A DNA stretch of 64,000 nucleotides from Diphasiastrum complanatum (Eukaryota > Streptophyta > Lycopodiopsida > Lycopodiales > Lycopodiaceae): contig CM055100.1 of the NCBI GenBank assembly GCA_029204225.1, positions 7,392,713-7,456,712 on the forward strand, given 5' to 3'. A program made the position numbers and the translations under genes. Positions 11,164 through 22,627 of this stretch are shown piece by piece. The notes beneath the pieces are model-generated. The model was not told the DNA's origin. It saw nothing but the letters and a program-made list of their open reading frames with translations, and ran no database searches. The stretch's first letter is position 1. Each line of letters opens with the position of its first letter.

Positions 11164-12489
11164 TAGCTTGGTTCAATCATTGCTTTACTAATCACTCCAA
11201 GTGATGATCTGAACTTCATAAAAGGTGTCTTTTGAAGTGGTTTAGTAAGTAGATCAGCTACACATTCATTGCTTGGAACATGCTCCAAAGCAATCTCCTT
11301 GGCTTGCACCATTTCTCTCACAAAGTGATGGCATATCTCAATGTGCTTAGATCTTGCATGGAAGATTGGGTTAGATGCAAGGTGTTGGGCTGATATATTG
11401 TCATTGTAGATGATTGGTGCCTCCTCTGAATCCATGATCTTTAGTTCCACCAATAATCTCTTGATCCAAAGTACCTCCTTTGTAGTGGTTGTCAAAGCTT
11501 TGTACTCGGCCTCGGTTGAAGATAGAGATATAGTTTCTTGCTTTTTTGAAAGCCATGAAACCACACCTTCTCCTATGAAAGTTGAATAGGCACTTGTTGA
11601 TTTCCTATCCCTCTTGTCCCCTGCAAAATCTGAATCACTAAATGCATGAAGGTTAATCACAATCTCCTCTATATAGAATCCCAAAATCCAATGTACCCGA
11701 GATGTATCTTAGAATCCTCTTAGCCTTTTTCCAATGGATATTCAATGGCTTTTGCATGGATTGGCTCAACCTACATACACTAAAGCTAAGATCTGGTCTA
11801 GTTATAGTGATCCACATTAAGGAACCTATAAGTTGCCTAAACAAAGTGATGTCCATGAAGGATCTTTCATCATCTTCATTTGGCACTTTTACATCTTGCT
11901 CCATTGGTGTGTCAACACTTTTGCATACTTCCATCTTAAACTTCTTCAAAAGACTTTGAGCATAGTTTACTTGACTTATAAAGATAAAATCAGACCCTCT
12001 AAGTACTTCTATGCCTAAGATGAAGTGAAGACACCCTAGATCTACCATCTTGAACTCTAAGGATAGATCTATCTTGATTTTTTCAATACCATCAACACTA
12101 TTTCCACTAATGATGATGTCATCTACATAAATGAGTAAAAGTACAATACCAACATCATCAAACTTAATGTAAAGAGTGGGATCATATTCACTTTGAACAA
12201 AAGAAAGTGAAATAAGATAGCAATGTAGTCTTGAATTCCAAGATCTCGAGGCTTGCTTCAAGCCATAGATGCTTCTTTGGAGATGGCATACTTTGTTCTC
12301 CATTCCATGCTTGATGAACCCTTGTGGCTGCTCCATATAGATATCCTCTTCCAAAAAACCATTCAAGAAAGCATTAGAGACATCCATTTGACATAGAATC
12401 CATCCAAAATGTGATGCAAGTGCAATGATTAGTCTTATTGTGACCATCTTGGCCACGGGTGCAAAAGTTTCCTCATAGTCTATCCCTCT
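11163..12489 (-). pseudogene. copia copy 2 reverse transcriptase and RNase H
   Basis: The downstream half of pol, separated from gag-integrase by a TAG at 12490-12492 where copy 1 has GAG. The reverse transcriptase has the YVDD active site and GSLMWITITRPDLS, and RNase H begins with SDSDFAGD. Near 11660 one extra T in GAGATTGTGATT (GAGATGTGATT in copy 1) shifts the frame, so RNase H lies in a different frame (open piece 11163-11684) from RT (open piece down to 11653). Copy 1 is intact at both sites. Confidence 0.94.
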
Positions 12490-15132
12490 CTATTGAGCAT
12501 AACCTTTTGCAACTAATCTTGCTTTATGTTTGTTAACACTCCCATTTGCATTCAACTTAAGCTTGAAGACCCACTTGCATACTATTACATTCCTTTGAGG
12601 TCTCTCAACAAGCAACCAAGTTTCATTCTCAATCAAGGCATCATACTCATCCAACATAGCTTTATACCATTCTTTGGAGTTCAATGCATCTTCAACATTA
12701 GACGGTTCTTCAAAACTAGATAAAGCATAAGAAGTGGATGAGATACCCTCAACTTGCTGTCCTTTGCCTTGATATGTGAGCCTTGATGGCTCCACTTTTG
12801 CCCTTGAAGATCTCCTTGGTGTGATAGGTGGGTTTGGTGCTTGCTCCTCCATGAGCTCCTCCTCAAAACCAAGATCTTGCTCCTCGGCCATCTTCTTCTT
12901 GATTGTTGGAGCACTTGAGCCTTCTTCAAGCATATGCATATGATGTTCATCAAAGATGACATCCCTTGAAACAACAAATTTGTTCAAGGATGGGAGATAG
13001 ACTTTGTAGCCCTTGCTTGAGCTTGCATATCCAAGCATGATCCCTCTTGTGGAAGATGGATCCTCCTTGGTTCTTGTTTCCAATGGCACATGCACATAAC
13101 ATATACACCCAAAAACTTTCAAGTGATTAAGATTGGGTTTCTTTCCATACAACATCTCATAAGGAGTTTTGCCTTCAATTGCTTTGCAAGACACCCTATT
13201 CATCAAGTAGTTTGCACATACAAGAGACTCACCCCAAAAGGATTTGGGCAAACAAGCATCTAATCTTAAAGCCTTAGAACATTCACATAATGTTCTATTC
13301 CTTCTTTCAGCAACTCCATTTTGTTGAGGAGTGTAAGGACAAGAAGTCTCTTTCTTGATCCCTTCCTCCTCACAAAAGGCCTTGAACTCATTGGAGATGA
13401 ATTCTCCACCATTGTCACTTCTAAGAATCTTGATGCTATGATTATGATGCTTTTCCACAAACAACTTGAACTTTACAAAAGTATCAAATACTTGAGACTT
13501 GAAGGAAAGTAAGAACACCCAACAATATCTTGAGTAGTCATCAATGAAGGTTAAAAACATGGATGAACCTCCATTAGATTTGGTGCTAGCAATGTGCACA
13601 TCCGAGTGTATGAGTTCAAGAGGATGAGATGACTTTGTGATGGAGTTAGGAAACACCTTCTTATGTGCCTTGGATAAGGCACAAGCTTCACAAACCTTGT
13701 CTTCCTTCCCAATAGACCTTGGTAGGCCTAAAACATACTCCTCCTTGATCATAGCCTCCATGGAACCCGAGTTGACATGTCCAAGTCTTTTGTGCCATAA
13801 AGTAAAGGTAGATATCTTGCTCTTCTCGGCCAACATGACAACATTAGTATCCACAAATGCATCCAGCTTATAAAGTTTGCCAAGTCTAGTGCCCTTAGCC
13901 ACTATCTTACCCTTCTTCTTGATGAAACATTCATTTGAAGCAAAGTCAACATTGAAACCATTGTCTACCATTTGGCCAACACTTAGTAGATTCTTTGTTA
14001 TTGTAGGAATGTACAAAACACCTTCTATGTTGATCTTTTTGGAAGATCCTAAGCAAAGGGGAATGCTACCAACTCCTTCAATCTTACAAGCTTCATCATT
14101 TGCTGTATAGATAGACTTTATAGGTCCATCATAAGATAAGAGAGAAGAGAAAAACTTCCTTTTACTAGTCATGTGTGAACTAGCACCCGAGTCAATCCAC
14201 CAAGGATCTTCTCCTTTGAAACTTGTTGAAGAAAATATGGACATCATGAGAGAGTCCTCATGTGAACTCTCCTCCTCCTCCTCTTTGCTCATGTTGGCTT
14301 GGCTTTGATCTTGCTTCCTCTTGAAGCATTCCGAGGCATAATGCCCCATCTTGCTACAATAGTAGCACTTCACCTTTGATTTGTCCTTCTTGACTTTGGT
14401 GGTTGATGGAGATGCCTTTGGGGATCCTTCTTGATCCTCAAGCTTTGTAGACTTCTTGAATGTTGATCCTTTGCCTTTGGACTTGCCTTTGCCTTTGGTG
14501 AAGAGAGCTTGGTCATCTCCACCTTGGATGGAAAGCCTATCCATCCTCTCTTGCATTTGGCTCCTTCTTGATTCCTCGGCCATGAGTGTGCCTTGGAGTT
14601 CTTCAAGTATGGGTAGCTTACCCATAATTGCATATCCCTGAACCAAATTGTCAAATTCAAAGCTTAGTCCATTCAATATGAGTTGAACAAGCTCTTCATC
14701 CTTGATAGGGTCACCTATAAAAGCTAGCTCTTTGTTCAATTCCTTTACTCTTAGGACAAAAGTATGTGCACTCTCTCCTTTCTTTTGATAGCTTCTATAG
14801 ATTTGATTCTTCAAAGCTAACATTCTAGTTTGGTTCTTGGATTCATAGACCTTTTGCAAAGTCTCCCAAGCATCTTGAGCTGAAGTGCAATCTCCTACCT
14901 CTCTTAAGAGTTCATTTGCAACATTCATTTTTATGCAATGTAGTGCAACATTGCACCTCTTGATGTATTTGGCTTTTTCTTGAGGATGAATAGGTTCACC
15001 CTCCTTACCATTTACAATTTCCATCAGATCTTGCATGATCATGATAGATTCCATTCTAACTTTCCATATGGAATAGTTAGTTTTGTTGAGCCTTTCATTA
15101 GTATCCAAAAGATATGCATTTATAGATGCCAT
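12490..15132 (-). pseudogene. copia copy 2 gag, protease and integrase
   Basis: 880 continuous codons from the gag ATG at 15132: gag with CYYCSKMGHYASEC, protease with WWIDSGASSHMTS, pre-integrase WHKRLGH plus CEAC, the integrase core with DDYSRYCW, RSDNGGEF and QQNGVAERRNRT, and the start of reverse transcriptase (KWVFKLK). It ends at the G-to-T stop at 12490. It shows the normal single-frame gag-pro-int layout, and is open where copy 1 has its frameshift and its TAA. Products would assemble as cytoplasmic particles. Confidence 0.95.
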
Positions 15133-15931
15133 CTAGTCTCCTAATCAAGGACTTGACACAAATGAAGGTTACTTCTATTGATTTGATTGAAGCTCTACCT
15201 TATCCCACTTTTTAGGGACCTGAAAAGATCAGTAATAGACTTCCTATAAAGATCTAATAATGATCTCTAACAAAATCAAATCATAGAATACTAGAAACAA
15301 TGCACTTGCTTGATTGAAGTAGACAATACTAGTAGAATTGCCCCTCTTTCTATAAAGAACATTAAAGCTTCCAAATGATCTGATCAAGAGTGAATTTCAG
15401 CAACCTAATATACTTCCAAAATCACTTGTAAAAGATCTAAATGGAACTTAATGAGGATGCAACACAATCTACTATCCAATCACAAGCAAAAAATGATCAA
15501 AATTGATGAAAAATTGATCTAATTTGGTGCATAAGTCAAGCAATGGTTGGACTGAACCTAAATCACTTTAGGAGGTGCCTACTACACCTTAGAAAAGCCT
15601 TGAAGAGTCCCCAAAACTCTGATCTTCCCTCTCCTTGAATGCTAGAAAGCCTCCTCTATGAAATCACCTCCAAAACTCGCTTAGAAATCAATGCTTGGAG
15701 CAAGCAAAACTTGCTATCTTGGTAATGTGAATTGAATTCAACTTTGCCTCTGGTTTTAGACACCTAAACACCTGCAAATGAAGTCACACAACACCAATCT
15801 CCAATGTATTTGACTCACTTTGAGTTCTAGAATCAATACTAGATGCTAAGATCCAATCTACACAAGATTTAGATCAAAAATTGTGATCAAATTGAATGAA
15901 AACCAAGGATTTAGCTCATTTCAGCCTTTAG
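15133..15931 (-). other. Untranslated leader of copia copy 2
   Basis: Counterpart of 359-1157. No open frame of note. Confidence 0.8.
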
Positions 15932-15943
15932 GCTCTGATACCA
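15932..15943 (-). other. Primer-binding site of copia copy 2
   Basis: GCTCTGATACCA on the plus strand, the complement of TGGTATCAGAGC, next to the LTR. Confidence 0.93.
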
Positions 15944-16625
15944 TGTAAAAATTACAGCAAATAAGAATCCTAAAACACTTGAAATGATGAGGGAAACAAT
16001 AGATTATGATTTCATAAGATTAGCACAAGTTGAACCATCAAAATCCATCAAAAATCTATGCTTGAACCTCACTAAATGGCCCAAATCCTTGAAGAAGGCT
16101 TCACACGTGTGAAAGTACGGCCTCCCACAGTCTGAGTACTGTACACCAGACCTACATTCAATCCTATAATCATTAGTAATCACAAGTACTCAAACAATTA
16201 TGAACATAGAGAGCAATTGCACCATTATGAGAGAAAAAACATGAAATTGCTTGATTGATTTTGGTGAGATATCATCACCTATATATACATGATCCATCAC
16301 GGTTTTGGGCAGGTATGAGTAGCCCTAAACCTATCCCTAATGCTAATTTTGGTGGATCTTTCATCCCTACCAAGTTAGGGTTGGAATCTTGGAGATCCCT
16401 CAGCAATGCAAAAATTACCAAAAATAGCTCCTATTTTTTCTCCCTTGTATCTAAGCATAATTTGGACTCATTCCAAAGGTTCTAACACTTAGGTCTACTT
16501 GAGAACATCCTTATGAATGGAATCCTATGCTATTTGGCACGTGTGACAAGCCACATCATGACCATCTAACTATTTACAAGTCATATGACCAAAACTAGTC
16601 AAGCTAGAATTGTGAATTTTTAACA
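15944..16625 (-). repeat. 5' LTR of copia copy 2
   Basis: 682 bases with the same ends as the other LTRs. CACACGTGTG lies at 16102-16111. Confidence 0.96.
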
Positions 16626-16630
16626 TTGAC
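16626..16630. repeat. Right target-site duplication of copia copy 2
   Basis: TTGAC, identical to 10462-10466. Confidence 0.93.
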
Positions 16631-16970
16631 ATCAACATGAAAGGAGGTCTTGTGGTTCAAAAGGCTATTGGTGGAACTTCATGTCATGGAGGAAGAGATC
16701 TCTATCATCTATTGTGACAACCAATCAGCCCAATCACTTGCAACTAATCCTACATTCCATGCAAGGAACAAACACATCGAGATTGCTCATCATTTCGTGA
16801 GGAAGAAAGTGCAAGCCAAAGAGATCAAGCTCCCACACGTGTCATCATCAAGTTGCTTGGCTGATTTGTTTACTAAATCTTTACCTAAAGATTTATTTGT
16901 CAAGCTTAGATCTTCAATTGGAGTGATTGATAAAAGTATTGTTGTTTGCAAGGCTAGATTCGAGGAGGAG
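16631..16970 (+). pseudogene. Older copia B, RNase H part 2 and purine tract
   Basis: Continues the RNase H domain broken at 10466. After an in-frame TGA it reads open from about 16642 to 17009, with FKRLLVELHVMEEE, IIYCDNQSAQSLATNP, ARNKHIEIAHHFVR and the C-terminal LADLFTKSLPKD block. The family is close to copies 1 and 2 but clearly diverged. A purine-rich tract (CGAGGAGGAG) ends at 16970, directly before an LTR start TGTGAAAAATT. In the functional element translation would have ended near the purine tract; the open frame runs into the LTR only by chance. Confidence 0.9.
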
Positions 16971-17966
16971 TGTGAAAAATTGCCTACATTGGCAAATCTA
17001 GCCATGTAGAATATTGTATATTTTGTCAATATTTTTTGTTAGTCACTTGAATGGTCAAAGTGCCACTTGTCAATCCACACCTAATGTAGGTTACCACGAG
17101 TCAAGAGGAGTGGTTGTGTCCATTTGGTAGTAATTCCTACTTTGTAGGATCTAGACCTTGATTTATGATGAGATTTGTACCTACCATAGACCTACCAAGC
17201 ATGACTCTTGGATCTAGGCTAGGGTTTTCACTTTAGGGCAAGAAAGTTGAGTCTATTTCTTTATTACATGCTGGATTTTCACCTAACTTTAAAAAGGAAG
17301 CGTCTTTTACTATGTACTTCCATTCTCCATAGTGAGGAGATAGAAAATTTTTGGAGCTTATTGGCAATCTCAAGCTAGTTCACTATGTACATTGAGTTTT
17401 TGTGATCCAAATGAAACCAAATCAATTTCTACTTGTTTCTTAGGTTGAAGGCCATACTACAACCTGTAGTGCACACGTGTGGACTCGGATTTGGGTCTTT
17501 GATCTTTTTTATTGATTATCCATACTTGTTATGTGTCAAATGGCTAATCTAGATCAAGATTTATTGTCTAGTTTTTTGATGCATTGTTAAGCAAGCACAT
17601 AATCTCTCTTGTGGATCTTCTAAGATCCATTTTTGGTCCTTAAAATACTGTACTTTCACAAGTACATGGCTAGGATATTCACCCGTGGAAAGAAATGTTA
17701 GTCTGTTGACCTTTCCAAATGCATGCATGTGTGTGTGTGTGCGCGCGCGCACGCCATTAACGAACTGATCCATTGATCAGTTTTACAACTGCTAATTAAT
17801 CTTGTAATTGTAAAGTTAAGTGAGTGCAAGATCTTCTCAGCTGATATGTATATATACATGTAATTGAGCGATTGATGAGAAGATGATACGTGAGAGGATT
17901 TTGATACGTGAGGTCGGATAGCGGAGAATGCTTTTCATCAATAGCTGACTCCTCAGAGTTAGTGAT

Positions 17967-18032
<66 letters not shown>

Positions 18033-18623
18033 TATTCTAAAACCTTAGCAATTGTCTTGAATCTGTTGTAGGATCACGCACTTATCAGCGCAATTGTATT
18101 GTGGACCGATCGTTGTATTTGCAACTTAATATGCAAATTCGCTATTGTTCTACACTTTATTGCATTCTTGTTGAATGATAACTCTCGCTCCTCTCACACG
18201 AACACTGTTAAGAAGAGATGTAAAAGTTTCAAATAAGACTTTCTCGTAAACCAAGATTTCCTCTTGATTTTCATAGTTCTAGACCTTGGGAGAAGTGGAT
18301 CTTTGGTAGGTGATTTAACTCAATTAAGTGAACTGTTCATGCAACTCCACTGTAGGAACTTTGTACCCGAGTTTTTTATCATTGATTTTCTCTCTCTACC
18401 CGAGAGCAGCCTGTTTTTCCCATACCTCATGAGCACTTAGAATTATTTCTGACGTTCAATTCTCATAGTAAGAACTTAGATTTTTCAGTCAGATGTATGC
18501 CATTGTGCTCTTGCCATAGATTTTTCAAGTATACTATTCTCTGATCAATCTTGTGCAATCACAACCCCTCAGTAAGATCCTGTAAGGTGTGTGGTGAAGT
18601 CCACACGTGATAAAAACTTCACA
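16971..18623 (+). repeat. LTR region shared between copia B (left) and copia C (right)
   Basis: The left edge TGTGAAAAATT follows a purine tract, as a 3' LTR should. The right edge AACTTCACA is followed by a primer-binding site, as a 5' LTR should. The outer ends form a 6-base inverted repeat (TGTGAA/TTCACA), so this may be one 1653-base LTR. Two adjacent LTRs joined near 17600 is the alternative. It contains CACACGTGTG at 17472-17481, CACACGTG at 18602-18609, a TATATATA stretch near 17850 and the GA tract at 17969-18030. Confidence 0.75.
17969..18030. repeat. GA microsatellite, 31 units
   Basis: Uninterrupted (GA)n of 62 bases within the LTR region. Confidence 0.97.
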
Positions 18624-18635
18624 TGGTATCAGAGC
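18624..18635 (+). other. Primer-binding site of copia C
   Basis: TGGTATCAGAGC directly after the LTR end. Confidence 0.9.
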
Positions 18636-18990
18636 TTCATGCTTTGAAGAGGTGAGCGTGTATACATCAGATCAACAGTTCTTTTGCTTGCAGGAACTCG
18701 GATTTGGGAAAGGGATTCAAACTCACTAAGAAACAAGCTATCTGTGGATCATAAGTGGATCAAAATGAGCCTGATCTGCTCCAGCAGAGCCCTATACGGA
18801 CAGAGAGCTCACACCTGTGAAATCAGCCTTCATTAATTGAGTGCTACTTCTCAAGGATTGATCCAAATTTGATGTTCTATAGCTTGTTGGATAGGTATTG
18901 AAGAGTAGATTGTGTTGCTCGAGTTTCTAAATCAATTTGATTTATTTTTAGAAGAGTTTTAGGCAATCAGACTTCTTGATTGATTACACT
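18636..18990 (+). other. Leader of copia C, shortened
   Basis: Non-coding. It runs directly into the middle of gag, so the gag start is deleted. Confidence 0.65.
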
Positions 18991-19712
18991 TAGAAACCAA
19001 ATCTTTCTAAGTTATCAGAGAGTAGATGAGAGTGCTTCATCATATGTAATGAGAGTTAAAGATCTTCATCAAGAGTTAGCTGGTATTGGAGATGCTCTTA
19101 AGAACATGAACTTGTTCAAGTAGTCCTTAATGGACTTAGAGATGAGTATGACAATATTGTGCAGACTTATGCTGTCAGGGAGGATCTTCCATCCTTGGAG
19201 ACATTGCAAGGCATTCTCATTGCTGAAGAAAGTAGGCAAGAGGACAAGATGTTGAGGATCAACAAACTTTCATTGAAAGATGGTGGAGATGACAAAGCAC
19301 TCTTCATTAGAGACAAGTCAAGAGGCAAGGGAAAATGACAACAACACTTCAGGAAGGACAAAGCCAAAGAAGGTGGTGAGGATCAGTCCTCACAAGCTGC
19401 AACATCCAGTGGCAAGAAGAAGCTGTCAAAGATCAAGTGTTTTTTCTGTGGCAAGAAAGGACACTATGCATCAAACTGTTTCAAGAAGAAGAACCAATCT
19501 AAGCAAGTTAACCTTACTAATGAGGATGAGTGTGAGAGTGTTGAGAGTGAAAGGGAGGATTCATTAATGATGTCTACTTTTTCATCTTTTCCTTTTAAGA
19601 ATGAAGAAATCTGGTGGATAGATAGTGGAGCTAGTTCTCATATGTCTAGTTCTAGAAACTCTTTCAAGTCTCATGCCATATTTAGGTGCAAAAAGATCAA
19701 TCTATACTACTA
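18991..19712 (+). pseudogene. copia C gag and protease fragment
   Basis: Gag related to copies 1 and 2, missing its N-terminal third. It begins near the SASSYVMRVK block, continues with VLNGLRDEYDNIVQTYAV, a lysine-rich region with a TGA at about 19336, and a perfect knuckle CFFCGKKGHYASNC near 19438-19480. It then reads through an acidic linker to the protease site WWIDSGASSHMSS near 19612-19650. It stops and joins unrelated gypsy sequence near 19713. Together with the LTR and primer site before it, this is the 5' part of an element whose rest is lost. Confidence 0.88.
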
Positions 19713-22480
19713 ATGATGTAGAGTGTAGCCGGACTTCAACGCTATATCCATCGTAGTTTTCAGCTGCCTCCTATCCCTTATGAACAACAAAAACCAGAAG
19801 AGATTCTTGAGATTCCTCAGATTCCTATGAATCTGATGAATATAGGTGTTGCTAAGGGGAATAGCATCACACTGCCTTTGTCCTATAAAGATTATCTCGC
19901 AGTATCTGCTATCCTCGATAGCGGATCAGACGTTAAGATAATGGCTTTGTCATTGGCAAAGTCATGGGGCTTCAATACCCTCGATCAACCACGTTTTAAA
20001 CTTCATATGGCTGATCAATGAGTTACTAACCCTGCTGGTCATTTATCAAATATAAAAGTTCGAATAACATGTGTCAAGTTTATCATCGATTGTGTCATCT
20101 TAGACCTACCAGAAGATGCCAATACGTATAAGCTCCTTCTTGGTACACCCTGGCTCCAGATGGTAGGTGTTGTCCAAGACTGGAAGAACAACAAAATTAT
20201 CTTTGGCAACCACGATAAACGAGTCACTGTTGACTCAAATGGCTATGTCAAGCCCGCCAAGGTATACAATAATTGGTCTTCTACAACATATGACGAATCA
20301 GTAGTGTCCCAATCCAACCAAAACGCCACTATACACGAACCACAGACATAATCAATTGGGGTCATGAACTAGCCACCGTGAACTGTGCAGATCCCAATCG
20401 ATGTTGTATCGAAACGACTGCAGAAGATGTGGATATTCCCCCATCTTCTACAGACATTGACACACCCATAATCTCGCTTATGGTGATAGACCCCATTCCT
20501 ATAGCTTGGTGCCCAGGAGAACCTAGTGTCTCTACTGCCCATGTTTCGGAAGAAGGTATTCTTTCCATGGATGATGTCGAAATGACGGATGATCATGTAC
20601 TCAACGTTATCCGTCCAAAGTCATTCCTAAGGAGATCAAGTTACCAGGACCGTTGGCTCATATCCAACTAACATCCAAAGTACCAAACACACAAGCATAT
20701 AGGCCCAAATCCAAAGTATATACTTGGGACATGTATTCCGACGAAGTCTGGGATACAATCGACGTCGATATGGTAAGTGAGGCCACAACACCACCTATTC
20801 AAAAACCACAAAAACCTCGGTAACAAAAAAATAAAATTATCGATACAAAATTAACCGAGCGTCAAAAACAGATGCGTGCCAAGCTTAAACAGCCAATCAA
20901 GCAAACAGTCCGACAAAGCTTCCACGTCTGGGAAAGAATCAACTCAAATGATTTCTAAAGTCCCAGAACATTTTGTGGACCCACCTTTCGATCTTCCACA
21001 TAAGTTCAAAGACTTTACACTGGATGACGTTGTTATCCAGTTACCGCAGCCACATCGGGAACCTACACCAAGTTCCAATTCCTTTGAAGGACCCGCTAAG
21101 ACAATTTCACTAAACCTTAAAGATCCTGACGAGGACATAGATCGCATAGTTCATGTTCGTGCATATCTGTCATCAACCCAACTGTCTGATCTAGAAACTT
21201 TATTACGCAAATACAGGGATGTATTTGCATGGAATTATACCGAAATGAAAGGAATCCCCCCTGAAATAGTAGTACATCATATTCCTCTAGAAGACAATGC
21301 TAAGCCTGTTAGGGCTAAACCTTACTGCAGTAACCCAGTCTATCGTGAGAGGATCGATGAGAATATTAAGAAATTGCTGGATGTTGGCTTCATTTATGAA
21401 GTTCAACATACTGATTGGGTATCACCCATTGTGGTTGTACCCAAGAAAAACGACAAGCTTCGTATCTGTGTTGACCTCAAGAACCTTAATGCGGTTACGA
21501 AGAAAGACCATTTTTTCTTGCCCTTAACGACCCAAATATTAGAGGAAATGGCAGGAGCTGAAGCTTTTAGCTTCTTGGATGGATTCAACGGTTATTTCCT
21601 TGTTCAAATAGCCCCTGAAGATAAACATAAAATGGCTTTTGCCATAGAGAACGACATTTACGCTCATAACGTTATGCCTTTTGGCTTATGTAATGCTCCC
21701 TCAACTTTCCAACGGGTCATGCAACTGGCCTTTCAAGATCTGTTACATCGGGTCGTGGAGATTTATCTTGACGATCTAGGTGTACATTCTTCCGCTGCTA
21801 CGCACCTAGACGCCTTGGAGAAAATCTTCATTCGCTGTCGTAGGTTCGGCATCTTATTAAACCCTGATAAGTGCCGAATATGGGTCACCCACGAGGTTGT
21901 ACTCGGGCATATAATATCAAAGAACGGTATTTCTACCGACCCATCAAAAATCAAGGTTATCGTGGACATGCCCCTACCTGCAACAGTGAAGGAAGTATAT
22001 GTCTTCCTCGGTTATACCAACTATTATCGCATCTTTATAATCGACTATGCCGGCAAGGCACGCCTCGTTTATTTAGTTGTGGTAGATTCGCGCTGGACCG
22101 AAGAACGAATTAAGGCCTTTGAGGAGTTGAAAACAGCCCTCACGATGGCTCCCATACTCCGCTCGCCAGTTACACGAAAGAATTCCATGTGCATACTGAC
22201 GCAAGTAAATATGCCATTGGAGGTCTCCTTGCACAACTGGACGAGTATGACAAAGATTTTCCTATATGTTTCTTAAGCAGGCAACTGGTGCCTGCGGAAG
22301 TAAACTATACAACTATCGAGAGAGAAGCATTGGAAATGGTCTATGCGGTACAACAACTACGGCATTATTTATTAGGCCAGACCTTTGCTTTCTACACAGA
22401 CCATCAAGCACTCTTATATATCGTTAATAAGTCCTGTAAGACGGGAGAAATAGCTCGATGGCTACTGATTTAGGATTTGA
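19713..22480 (+). pseudogene. Ty3/gypsy element J: protease, reverse transcriptase, RNase H
   Basis: A gypsy pol fragment. The protease lies near 19827-20350 with AILDSGSDV (D-S-G) and LLLGTPWL, broken by TGA at 20019 and TAA at 20349. An open linker follows at 20378-20671. Reverse transcriptase is in a 466-codon frame, 20876-22276: KPYCSNPVYRERI, VSPIVVVPKKND, LRICVDLKNLN, MPFGLCNAPSTFQRVM, active site YLDD near 21764-21775, then LGHIISKNGI. Near 22175 the frame shifts, and RNase H continues in the frame 22189-22473 with HTDASKYAIGG, TIEREALEMVYA and FYTDHQALLY. It ends at ARWLL with no integrase. The relative L at 49736-51887 holds the part missing here. Confidence 0.9.
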
Positions 22481-22627
22481 TCGCACTATGGAATGACATG
22501 GTGAGTTGAGCTTGCAGGAGGTCAGAAAATACTTCAAGTCCCTGTAGGGATTGCTCCTTTCCGGGGATATGAGCTGATAATGGACTTTCTGTATGTTCTT
22601 CCTCGCAAAAATTCATCTCAAAATAAG
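22481..22627. other. Junction between gypsy fragments J and K
   Basis: About 150 bases with no recognised coding sequence; the two gypsy pieces on either side face in opposite directions. Confidence 0.5.

Larger units (their letters stand above)
10467..16625 (-). mobile_element. Ty1/copia LTR retrotransposon, copy 2 (complete, minus strand)
   Basis: A full-length 6159-base insertion with two 682-base LTRs, primer site, leader, gag-pol and purine tract, flanked by the 5-base duplication TTGAC. The two LTRs differ at only a few sites noticed by eye (for example AGAATCC versus AGGATCC), so insertion is recent. It sits in the RNase H region of older copia B. Its gag-pol has one in-frame TAG (12490-12492) and one extra base near 11660, both different from the lesions of copy 1. 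Confidence 0.97.

Noticed and set aside
20876-22276. Endogenous pararetrovirus (caulimovirus-type) reverse transcriptase
   Set aside because: The flanking protease and RNase H and the related fragment with an integrase at 51020-51345 place it in Ty3/gypsy; no movement or coat protein domain is seen.
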